A stretch of DNA of 64,000 nucleotides, taken from positions 124,001 through 188,000 of the forward strand of contig OX438754.1 of the NCBI GenBank assembly GCA_949316235.1, given 5' to 3'. Origin of the DNA: Oegoconia quadripuncta. Taxonomy: Eukaryota > Arthropoda > Insecta > Lepidoptera > Autostichidae. Under the pieces are notes generated by a model. The model saw only the letters and a list, made by a program, of their open reading frames with translations, did not search any database and was not told where the DNA came from. Position numbers and translations under genes: made by a program. Positions 11,001 through 22,200 of this stretch are shown here, piece after piece. Every line of letters starts with the position of its first letter. Position 1 is the stretch's first letter.

Positions 11001-13755
11001 ATGATATCTTTAGCAGATAAGGTGTTATAATATAGTGACAATAAATAAACAAATCGGATAGTGTTGCTCTATGGGCTACAGTAACTTCTGCTCGCTTAGT
11101 GGTATCGAATTCCGCGATCGATCGCAAGCGAGTTATACGGAAATTATTAGCGAATTGCTCAAGCTATTCAAATTTTTTTCATAGATATTCCAATTATAAC
11201 CATAAAACCTTATTGTCCGCCGATCGCTTACGTTTCGTATCGCCGTCGTCCTTATCGTTTTTGCGTTGGAGACTTCCTCTCGACGGACAAAAATAGTCGT
11301 CGTTTGCACATACCGTATGGCACACAACTCATTTATTTCATATATTTGCATTCATGTAACTTACCAAGTACTTACCGTAACTAATACACGCACCCTGGTT
11401 TGTAGTGCGTCACCTGCAGCTAAAAGTATACCCTCAAGTTTGCCTAGCGCGTCAGATCTATTACATAAATAATGTCTGGCAAAGAAAATCAAACCGGTGT
11501 GTAATGCACAGTTCTGCATGCATAGTGTTCTCAGGACATACAATACAAATACACTTTATGGCACAAAAGGAGACTATACAATTTAAAAAACACAATACAG
11601 AAAAGAGTACAATTAGGCGGCCTTATCACTAAGAGCGATCTCTTCCATGTAATCTTTGGGTGTTGGAGTACAACTTAGAACGACATGAAACTAAAACACA
11701 CTTTTTCTTTTGCGGAATTAATTTATCATTCGTCCGTGATAAGAAGTATTCTAAATCCTAGCAAATACCATCGATATCCTTTCAGGCGTTTTAGACAGAT
11801 TAAATATCCTGTCAGACACGACATACAAAAATTCTAAAATATTAATGCACTATTAAATTAAATACTAATTGAATTTTATATTTGCACGGTTCAGGTGGAG
11901 GAACGCGTAGGAATAACATACAAAGGTCAAAAATGAAAAAATATCTGATCTGCGCGTGCGCTGGAGAAATCGACGCCAGCGCGCAGCGTTGAAAAGTCAA
12001 ATCTTTAATTCTCAATAAGTGACGCGAGTGCTATTTCGGTTGCAGCCGTGGACTTCTTCAACCAGATCAACATGCTGTACGGCACGATCACGGAGTTCTG
12101 CACGGAGCAGTCGTGCGGCGTGATGTCGGCCGGGCCCAAGTACGAGTACCACTGGGCCGACGGCCACACAGTCAAAAAACCCATTAAGTGCTCTGCCCCC
12201 AAGTACATCGACTACCTCATGACGTGGGCCCAGGACCAGCTGGACGACGAGACGCTCTTCCCATCCAAAATTGGTATCTATTTTGTTCACTATTTAGAAC
12301 CCATGATTTTCGATCAATTGAAAATCAAATATATTCAATAAATGTCTATTCACGAATCCCTTTTCAACACCCTACGCAAAATGACGGTTGCTATAAGTTT
12401 GAAACCTGTCTCTGTCTGTGGCTGTTTCGCCGAAAGAGCTTTATTTTCGGATATGGTGTTTGTGAGATGATTCCATGAAGCCTTGTTTTATGGAGTTTGG
12501 CTAAGCAGTTTCGAAGTTAGCCTTAAGCACAGTTGGTTTGTTCATCTGGATGATATAATTAGTCTCATACTCATTTATTTGTCTGGTGTGTTACAGGTGT
12601 ACCGTTCCCTAAGAACTTCCTGTCGATGGCCAAGACGATCCTGAAGCGCCTGTTCCGCGTGTACGCGCACATCTACCACCAGCACTTCCCGGAGGTGGTG
12701 CAGTTGGGGGAGGAGGCACATCTCAACACGTCCTTCAAGCACTTCATCTTTTTCGTGCAGGTTAAGACACGTTTACTTTGTTCACAATGCACTGCCAAGG
12801 TGTGGAAAGCGGAACTCTGTTGTCACCAGCTTTCCCTGAACCTTACATAGCACTCTAATTTCGTAATTCTATGATATTGGGTACTAAAAACACAATTTAA
12901 GTCGTATCAGGACGATTAATATTATTTCGGAGTGAACTATGTATCGCGAGCCTCTTCGCGCCGTTATAATGCGGTTTAGGGCATAAAATACACGGAAAAA
13001 AAATTCTTGTCGTTCACCGCTCTATGGTACGTTTAGACCTTTACATGTAACATAAGTCGCAAGCAGTTAATTCGGGCGGTAACAAAACTTAATAAAGCGG
13101 CGGTCGTTTTTCATATACTAATCTTACTAAGCACCAAACAATCGTACACAGTCACTACTTGTTTTAGATTAGAAAAATTAAATAACGTCGTGTGTGGTCA
13201 GTACTATACGGATGAACAGTGGCATTTTCATACAAGGTTGCCGTACTTCATAAGGCACGGTAATATGTTGGTTCGGGTAGGTTTAAATTGAAGGCAGTCG
13301 CTAAACCAAGTGGTTGGCATACAGAGGTGGCTGAGAAACAGTCGGGTGGGCACTAGTTTCACGCAAACACTGGGCCTGTGCGGTGGACTGTGCTCCAGTA
13401 GCAGTAGGGCCAAAAGCTATTGATATGTATACGACGCGGTTACACTGCGACGGAAAATTCAAGGTGTGACGTCGTACAGCCGACCGGGGCGTTGCATATG
13501 GAAGGACGATATTGCCATTTTACTCAGAACGCCAGCACTAGAAAGTAGCAACACTTCTAAAATTAAGTAGCAAAATATCTTAAGTTGTATCACAAGTATG
13601 TAGGTATTAGGTAAGCTTTAATTTGACATTTTTTTACTTTTATCTCTATAATTATTGTATTGTTCCTTGTGCAGGAGTTCAACCTGATCGAGCGCCGCGA
13701 GCTGGCGCCGCTCCAGGAGCTGATAGAGAGGCTCACGGCCAAGGAGGCTCGATGA
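8055..13755 (+). CDS. mats: MOB kinase activator 1 (Mats), Hippo pathway co-activator
   Basis: Adaptor that binds and activates the LATS/Warts NDR-family kinases and is itself phosphorylated by Hippo/MST. The coding exons are 8055-8068, 8380-8546, 12046-12273, 12597-12760 and 13675-13755: 654 nt, 217 aa, against 216 in human MOB1A. Phases agree at every junction. Exon 1 is a 14-nt microexon (ATG AGT TTC CTA TT, then GTAAGT). Joined to exon 2 it gives [17 protein letters not shown]. Phosphorylation sites T12 and T35 are present. So are the zinc ligands C79 and C84 (FCTEQSC) and H161 and H166 (AHIYHQHF). The ATG-initiated frame from 8339 is not used, because a TTTCAG acceptor ends at 8379. TGA at 13753-13755. 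Convergent with SF1. Confidence 0.97.
9000..9110 (-). repeat. Fragment of non-LTR retrotransposon ORF2 C-terminus
   Basis: Shares the stretch GGCAAGTTTCAAATTTTAT and the following TTGGACCAAAACTTAGC with 62020-62090 and, inverted, with 51105-51160. On the minus strand it encodes the [17 protein letters not shown] end of a reverse-transcriptase protein. Confidence 0.5.
10435..10472. repeat. Perfect short hairpin
   Basis: AAAAGCACGCCATAG and its exact complement CTATGGCGTGCTTTT flank a 7-nt loop. Nothing nearby assigns it a role. Intronic in MOB1. Confidence 0.6.
10703..10736. repeat. Short hairpin, 13-bp arms
   Basis: CGCAAATGTAGTA and its exact complement TACTACATTTGCG are separated by 8 nt. 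Intronic in MOB1; perhaps the end of a transposon. Confidence 0.55.
11545..11655 (-). repeat. LINE 3' end fragment
   Basis: Contains GGCGGCCTTATCACTAAGAG then CGATCTCTTCCAT. This is shared with 39520-39555 (same orientation) and with 28870-28905 (opposite orientation). It is a recurrent 3' tail of one retrotransposon family. Confidence 0.55.
12761..13674 (+). other. MOB1 intron 4 with LINE-like 3' fragment
   Basis: 914 bp, no exon. About 13280-13420 resembles 15460-15720: both share CAGTCGYTAAA, TACAGAGG and GCTCCAG motifs. It probably derives from an RTE-type LINE tail. Confidence 0.45.
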
Positions 13756-15773
13756 GCCCGCTCACCGTCTCCCTCCCCTTTGTCTCCACATCTCCACCTC
13801 ACCCGATCACTTACCTCCATCCTCAAGAAGCTTATACACTCTTGGGCTCGCACTACGGTTAAAGTATATAATTTGACCTTGAATGACCCCTTACTTTCTA
13901 TAAATCCGAGTTAACAATACCTGCCGAGATCATTTGAGGGCAGTTCTTATACTCAGTCGGCTGTAGTGCGTGCTCCAGGGTGTAATGTAAGTTCCACTAA
14001 TACTAACATATCTTTTCGTCATCTTATTTATTTTAGTTTTAATCTGTTGATAGTGATGAAGTTGTAGGTGAAGTCGTTGACCCCGGAGCCCCGCGGGCCG
14101 CACGACGCGACCCGCGGGGCAACGTTAGTGAATCTAATCCGTCTCCCCCCACACTAACAAATTGTACATTTTATGATATAAAATTTGTGATACAAGTTGA
14201 CTTGGAGGATATTTAATAGACATTTGTGTGTATTTTTTGAAGACACATTAGCTCTATGAAATGTATTTGACACTAGTATGAAGTGAGCTACGCACCGTAC
14301 GTGCACGCGGGCTGTACAAAGCTCTAGAGATGGTTGCCTTCCTACAATAATAATAAGGTTTATAGATGCGATTTATCTTTGGAGATTATTTAGATTTGAT
14401 ACAGAAGTATGATATTATACATAAGGAGTTAATAATTAGGAGCTGTTGGTAAGAAATGTAGGATTAATATTTTTTTACCAACGCAAGTTTAGTTGCAATA
14501 AGTGATTTAGCGGAGGTTTGCAATATCTTAAGTGTGGTATATAGATTTAACTCGAGCCATATCGACCCAGTATACCCACAGAACACTTGTGTGACCTCGC
14601 CGTGCCTCGTGGAGTGAATGACGCCAATGACGCATTGTTCGAGTTAAATCTACATCCTTATAAAGTGCTATTTTTTGTTCTTTATTTATTTATTGACGGC
14701 AGCGCGCCTGCGCAGAGATCAAATCATTATAATTTCGTTCGTCTCATAGCGCGTGCGTGTGTAATCTCTCTTAGCTCTTAATTGTAATACTTACTTAATT
14801 GATTTGCGCATTTAATGGTTTCGTAATCGTTTGGTTTGATTTGATCTACGTATGACTGACATGAATTTTGTTAATTTAAATTTAGCCTAATGTATTATTA
14901 CGATGAGATATACATAAATAATATAATATATGATTTAAAAATATACTATCTTTCATTTATTTTATTAGTATTGGAGCCGAGCAGCACATCTAAACCATTC
15001 ACTGTACACCGACTACATTTATTGCCCGAAACTTAGATGTGTAATATGTATTTTGAAAGACAATTTCACTGAAGAGAGGTTGTTATAAATCACTTTTTTT
15101 AATATCTAGACACGGCAGTATGTTAGCGATTTCTTACTCCGGAGTGAATTAGTGATCCTGTGATAGTAGTTTTGAAAATTTAAGTATCTTTTTCGACTGG
15201 AGCTGTTTTAAAACTCCCACATCCACTCCTTACAATCTAAAGCAGTCCGTGATTATTAATTACTATCATCCTCGCTACCAGCATTTGGTATCGTCCAAAC
15301 TGCCCAACCTCCGTTTCCACTCCCGGCATATACATGCGCTCGTCCGTTATAGAAGGAAAGAAATAAACGCTTGGCGCAGCCGCGTTTTTACAATTCTGTC
15401 ACGATTAACATGTGGAGCGCTCAGAGGGCACGTTATCTCGGTCATTATTAGTTAAAGCAGTCGTTAAAAGCCAAATCGGTGGCCTACAGAGGCCCGTCAT
15501 TGGCTGTCGGGCGCACTCGAGATATCAACGTCGATAGATTTAGCATTGGTATGTATTATGTGAAAATGATAGACATATGTGTCTACAAGTGATATATCGA
15601 GTGCGCGAGAATGGGGCCCCTAGACCTGGTCTTTAGTCTGAAACAAATCTATCAATCCGCACTGCGTCTGCGTGGTGATACCCTCTCGTAATGAGACGAG
15701 GCTGTGCTCCAGCAATGGGGATATAAATAAGGTTGTGGATATATGAAATCAAACATTGCAATTATATATCAAT
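13756..15773. other. MOB1 3' UTR and convergent intergenic region
   Basis: MOB1 3' UTR probably runs from 13756 into the AT-rich block near 14900-14945, where only a variant hexamer (AATATA) is seen. 15460-15720 is a LINE-like tail related to 13280-13420. SF1 transcripts come in from the right. Confidence 0.4.
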
Positions 15774-15779
15774 TTTATT
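15774..15779 (-). terminator. Polyadenylation signal AATAAA of SF1
   Basis: AATAAA on the minus strand, about 356 nt beyond the SF1 TAG stop at 16135. It is the best-placed signal seen for that gene. Confidence 0.5.
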
Positions 15780-16134
15780 TAGCAAACATAATAGCGATAC
15801 ATAATAAAGTCAATAATCTAGCTAGGTGCGACCGGCGGCCCGACCGGACGCGCGACAGTTACACTTAAATAAACGATAATACCACCCGATGGTGCAAATT
15901 CATTACACCCATTATTATATTATACTAATATAAAGGCAGGACGTTTGTACTAGTGTGCCACTTCTGTTCGTATCAAACATTGCAAATACATATAACTCTC
16001 AGTACAAAAATGTACCAAATAAAATAGTCACTACGGCTAGGTAGATCGATAGAAATTCATATTGTAATCGCCAAATGCACCGACGGTCGGCGGTCGGCCT
16101 CCCGCCCCCCCGGCCCCCCCGCGGGGGGAGGGCG

Positions 16135-16250
16135 CTAGGCGGAGGAGACGGGCGGCGGGGGCGGGGGCGGCGCCAGGAAGGGGGGAGGGGCGCCCCACGG
16201 CGGGGGGTTGAACGGCGCGCGCCAGCCCGGCGGCGGTATGCCCAGCATGC
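16135..16250 (-). CDS. SF1: SF1 last coding exon, proline-rich C-terminus
   Basis: The acceptor CCCGCAG is followed by GCATGCTGGGCATACC. The encoded tail begins [20 protein letters not shown] and ends PVSSA, then TAG at 16135-16137. Proline-rich ends are typical of animal SF1 and bind WW/FBP-type partners in other species. Confidence 0.88.
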
Positions 16251-19200
16251 CTGCGGGATAATGCCACTTCGTACACTCGAATACGCATCTCAGGGGTGGG
16301 GCTTTATTTATAAAACTGTATGGCAGCGGCAGCCATCTATCATATGAGATAGAATAAATATAAGTGAACGACCATCATCATATCAGCCACAGGACGTCCA
16401 CTGCTGAACATGGCCTCCACATAGAATTGCAGAGTGACCAGTTGGAAGCGGCCTGCATCCAGCAAATTCGTGTCCTTCATCAGGTTGTCTGTCCACCTTG
16501 TGAGTGGACGTCCTACGCTGCGCTTGCCGGTGCGTGGTCTCCACTCGAGAACCTTACCTACCTACCTACCAACTATCAGTTCTTCGCGCTTCTTCGTGCT
16601 ACTTCAACTTGCTAATCCACTGGCTACACTCAAATATAAGTCACCTAAATGTGACTCTGCCCAGGACTGCTAATTTAGAAAACTTCAACTTCTTTTTAAT
16701 GCACGACGTTCATTCTTGACCTCAATCACACCTGATGTTAAGTGAAAGTGAGGTCGAAGTTAGAAGCGTACTGACCCGGAAACCCCAACACGTTTGGGGG
16801 ACTGGCTATCTTATATCTGACAACCGGAACACAACAATGCTATTATCTTTGCTGCTTGGCGGCAGCGGACATTTTAAAATGCCCTACCACCAACCAAACC
16901 GAGTACTTAAACATGTACCCCGCTGGGGATCGAACCCGCGATCTCCGAACCGTAGACCCAATGTTGTTCACGTTGAGCCACAGAGGCGGTCAATAGACCG
17001 TCTCGGAACAATAGTCTCGACCGGGAATCGAACCCGGGAGTCCGAGGTGCCATATTCTAACGCAAAAGGATTCTGCCTTTAGTTTTAAAATCTCCAGACG
17101 TGAATTTGGAAAGATCGCTGAGTAAAGCATAAAGAGATAGGGATAGATAGCAGAAGATATACTGACCGGGCGGCGGCGGGGGCATGTGGGGGGGCGGGGG
17201 GCCGGGGGGCGGGGGACCCATCTTGTTGTCACCCTGCAATGTAGAGCACGGAGAATATGACAATACAATATTATATCCAACATCGGAGTTAAGGCTACAT
17301 AACAAAGTGAGGCTGTTGATGTTTGCTTCGATCGCAAAAAAAGTATGAATTTGCATTTCGGTTCGACTAATATAATAGGCTGGTTTCAAAACGTTAAGAA
17401 ACGGTCGAACTGGCCACACGCACGAGTTCGTATAGAAGTGTCGCGGGCTCGTGACTTGAATCAAATATTTTATTTTTTGCGAAGTATTTGTTGTTGGAGT
17501 AAATGAAAAGTTTCCCTTTGACTACTGCGTGTTCTGAATTGACGATCTGATTTAGTGCCTCACTTTGACAATAATGTCTAGAATATTTCGTTCTGAAAAC
17601 GTCCAAATATAATGCGTGATTCGAATCCGCAACCGTTGGATTCGCTGACAGGGTCACTATCCACTACACCAATCGGTCGTCAAAAAATTTTAATGTAATT
17701 AAACACCGCATATATATATTTTTACAAAGAAACGACATTTACTCACAATTACTACATACTCATAATGTGTTTAGCTGAAAGGAAGTATGAAATTGTATAA
17801 ACTATATTTACAACTCATACTAATTATATGAAACACTAGGTTTACTTAATATTTTATATTTCGAACACTTACAATCATCTAGTCCCAAACTAAGCAAAGC
17901 TTTGTACTATGGATACTAGAGAACAGATACACATATTTATATAAACATCCATCACTCGGGAATAAATGTTCGTGTTCATCACACAAATATTCACCAGTCG
18001 CGGGATTCGAACCCGCAACCGTTGTATTTATGTAATAATGTATACTTTGAAAGGTTTAGTCCCAATTCTACAGATTTGCTTTACAGATGCCTGGATGAAA
18101 TGGTAACACTCTGGAAAAGTACATTTATTACATAGTACATTATGAGATATGGGGAATTTAAGGAAAGCGACATTTCTAATGTAAAGGATATTTTGGGAGG
18201 GAGACATAACGTTCTATTATTTGAGATCTTGTATATGACATTGACTTAGCTTTCCGCCCGCGGCTTCGCCTGCGTTGAATAGTTTTATCGCGGAAATTTG
18301 TTTATCCCGCGGGAACTATTCACTTTATCGGGTAAAAAGTATCTTATGTTCTAATCCAGGGTACGCTGTACCTATATACCAAATTTCATCCAAATGCATT
18401 CATCCGTTTTGCCGTGATTGAGCAATTAGCTACAAACAAATATCCAAACTTTCGAATTTATAATATTAGTTAGATAGGAATTGTAGCTGTCTTTCGTCAA
18501 TTATTATTATTTCAATTTTTTTTCTAAGTTTTGGTCATGTATGCTTGCTTGCATGTATATAGCTTGTAGCTAATAGTATTGTAGTGTACGACAAGTTGTG
18601 ACGTGTTATGCGTTGTGTTATCATCAGTGAATGCACGAGGTGGTTACCTGGTGGTGCTGGTGATGCTGCTGATGGTGGTGCGGGAAGGGCGGCGGGGGGA
18701 GCGGCGCGCCGCTGCCGGGCGGCGGCGGCTGGCTGCCGGCCACGCCTGCGGGGACACGCGGGAACATACACTCACAGCGGGTAAACGGAGTTCAGGTACA
18801 TATCGCACACAACATGTTTCCATTAAAAAAATATAAAAGATACGGAAGTTTTACTAGACCTTCTATTCTATATCCGGCATTAATTTATAATCAGAGTGCT
18901 CAATATACGTTATTTACTCTTCTATACACACTGTCGCACGCACGCACTCACACATACTTTCATATACAAACACACGTCGCCGTGTAACCAGCCGGTGTTC
19001 TCACGTAGTTCGACAACAGAGGCTATATTATTACATTATTCAATAACTAACTTAATTTAAACTGTAAGAAACAATTAAACGATAATTATTTATTGTTGTT
19101 TTTACGTGGTTACACTCAATTCACATAACTCCATTATGTGTGAAAATCAGAAAGAGAGGAATCATGTAAACAAAGATTTAGCTTCAGAACAAACGCGTTT

Positions 19201-22200
19201 AAATTTTTTTGAATAATTCTTAACATAGCTAACAAAGGTATCATTTTTATTATATGATTTTTCAGCATAAAGTTCATATAATCTATTTCTGCTTTTGTGA
19301 ATTCCTTCTGTCGCCCAATCACTGAACATTAGCGACTCGCTGACTTTTATTGTTTTTGAGTTAAAAACTTTCCCATATTGATTTTTAGTTAAATCAAATA
19401 GTTTTTTGTATCATCATTATAGGTCAAATAAGGCACTTTTAATATTATATTATTTCGAAATAATTTTAGCCGACGTTCGTTAACAGGCACACACTTAATT
19501 ATTTTTTTCAATCTTTTTTCAGCAATCTCCAAAATAACTTATTGACCAGAGTGGTCCGATTGTAACTCGTTAACAATCCATCGAATCGAATTGAAACCAC
19601 CTTTAGTATGAAAGTCCAATAGACTCCACTTCTGATTGTGAACAAATTTCCACTGGGAATTATAGCCGAATTCAACAGAAATTTAAATTCTTACTGTATA
19701 ATAACTTCCATACTGAATGTGGTTTCAATGGTTTACTTTGTATGGGAATTTTCTGATCGAATTCGACTACGGCTCCTTGGGAAAAGTTGGATAAACAGTG
19801 TAGAGGTGATGTAGGTAGAGGTAGAGGTAGAGGTAGAGGTAGAGGTAGAGCAGACAGACCGAGCCAGGGCGCGTTGGGCGCGTGCTGTCCGTGCTGTCCG
19901 TGCTGTCCGTGCTGTCCGTGCTGTCCGTGCGGCGGGGGCGGCGGCGGGAAGGCGCCGGGCGGCGGCGGCAGCGACGCCGGGATGCTGCCCGACCCTGCAC
20001 GCACACGCACACACACATACACACACCGTGGTACATTTGTTTCCTTCTTTTTTGTATATACCGAATGAGTTTTTTACCGCAAGGTCATATTAGGTAAGTG
20101 AAATAGAAGGTTTGGCATATGTACATTAATTTTATTTTTTCAAAGTCATCATCGAATAAAGGGTTGTGTCATTTGACAGTCGCGTTTGTAGCCCATTCCA
20201 CATAATTACATAACTAAATTAAATCATTTTAAAAATTTTGGTGAAAATATGAGTTCTAAACAAATCTTGCAGGGTCATGATTCGCTTAGTCGCTTATTAA
20301 TGACGACCGATTGGTGTAGTGGATAGTGACCCTATCAGCGAAACCAACGGTTGCGGGTTCGAACCCGCGAGGCGTAAATGTTTGTGTGATGAATACGAAC
20401 ATTTATTTCCGAGTCTTGGATGTTTATATAAATATTTATGTATGTTTATCCGTTATCTAGTATCCATAGCACAAGCTTTGCTTAGTTTGGGACTAGATGA
20501 TTGGTGTAAGTGTCCGCAATATTAAAAAAAATAAAAAAACAAATCTCCGGCGGGCGCACGAGTCGATGTTGGTTTCGAAAAAAAAAAAAAAAAGAAAAAG
20601 CTACATATGCCCATAACTTCTATTTCACTTACCTAATATGCCCTATTTCTTTCCTTGAGGTAAAAACTCATCCGATATATTAGAAGTAATATCAGATAAT
20701 TAACATGGCAGAAGTATTTTCGAAAAAAGTTTAACAAATAATCCATGAATGCGGTTAAAAATAGATATCCACCATTGGATTATTTGTCTCATAAATAACC
20801 TATCTTTCTCAAACTACAAAATTTTACCGACGGAGGAATTATTAAGAAGGTCCCCATATAAAGGAAATCCGTATTAATTGGGTTGACATGGACGAAAAGA
20901 CAACGGCATAGCGCGATAAGAGACTTCTGGCGCAGGTGACATCTGAATAGCTGATTTCATTGTTTACCAATTTAGTGAGTAACTACAAATAGGCTCACCC
21001 AGAACCCCCATGTTAAATGAAGGTAAAATCGAAAGTCCCGAAGTGGGAAAGGCGTTCACGCAGAACCTCCGATTGAAAGTAATAATTATCACCCTTACAC
21101 ATCCGCACTGTTGACGCACAGCCTCCTCTCAGGGCGTGAGATATAGGGTATGGGTATAGGCCATGATTCACCATGGAGACCCAGTGTGGATAGTGGTCCC
21201 TTGGTTAATTGTTTTTAAACCGCCCCTGCAGACCACCGACTTGGGTTAACAATTGCCTGCAATTGGAAATGGGACCGACTATTTAACTCCAAAGCACGGA
21301 AATACTCGTATTAAAATGCCACTAGCGGTCACTCATTCAATGAGTGACCGCGTCAGAAATTGTTTAACTTCGGTAATCGAAAACGAGGAGGCACGAGTCA
21401 CTCACCGGGTGGTGCCATGATGGCTCGCGCGGGCTGCGACGAGGAGAACATTCCCCCGCCGAACCTTCTCCCCCCACCTCCCCCGCCGCCTCCTCCTCCT
21501 CCACCTCCCCCTCCTCCGCCGGGCGGCGCTTCCCCGAGCTCGGCCATCAGCGACATGTACTCCTCGTCGATCTTTGCCTGTGGAAACATGATCATTACAT
21601 CAGTACAACCGCCGAAAGAAAAAGTTTTATTTTTGCGTGTTTACAGTAAAATTGTTAAACTCAATAAGTTCATCAGAGCACAAATTTAGTGGTCATATTA
21701 AAGGAACTGTGTAAAAACGTTATTACAGGAACAGGATAGATAACTATTTAGGTGACGAGAAGGTTTGGTGTTTATTTTATTTTCTTTTATATTATATTAT
21801 GTTACCTGAAATTCAAGTCGCGTTAACTCTTACTTTAGTTTTCTATTGTGAAACTATGGTATACAATGTATGTTATTGTTATGAATGTCAGATGGTTGAT
21901 AAACTACATTTATATTTTTTTTTGTAAATTAAATAAATACTTATATAAACGATAAACTCTTACATATGGCGATGTGGCCCGCGCCGCCGCACGACGAGCA
22001 CACTATGTTGTGGAGGGTGGAGGGTGGAGGGTGGAGGGTGGAGGGTACCTTGTTGGGATGGTTGAGCAGCGTGCCCTGGCCGGGACGCTTGGCGCGGCAG
22101 TCGCGCGCGATGTGGCCCGCGCCGCCGCACGACGAGCACACTATGTTGTGGAGGGTGGAGGGTGGAGGGTGGAGGGTACCTTGTTGGGATGGTTGAGCAG

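Larger units (their letters stand above)
8547..12045 (+). other. MOB1 intron 2: repeats, hairpins
   Basis: 3.5 kb without other exons. It contains RTE-like LINE tail scraps (8745-8815 and 9200-9330) and a LINE ORF2 C-terminal fragment (9000-9110). It also has hairpins at 10435-10472 and 10703-10736, a repeat of the GCGAAGC family (10838-10995) and a LINE 3' end (11545-11655). Confidence 0.5.

Noticed and set aside
16735..17082. 115-codon plus-strand frame
   Set aside because: It is a translation through a SINE family 2 copy and an adjoining tRNA-like head.
20305..20380. tRNA gene
   Set aside because: A and B boxes are present, but no closing acceptor stem, and the same head begins many dispersed copies with a common non-tRNA body. 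All such heads here are SINEs.
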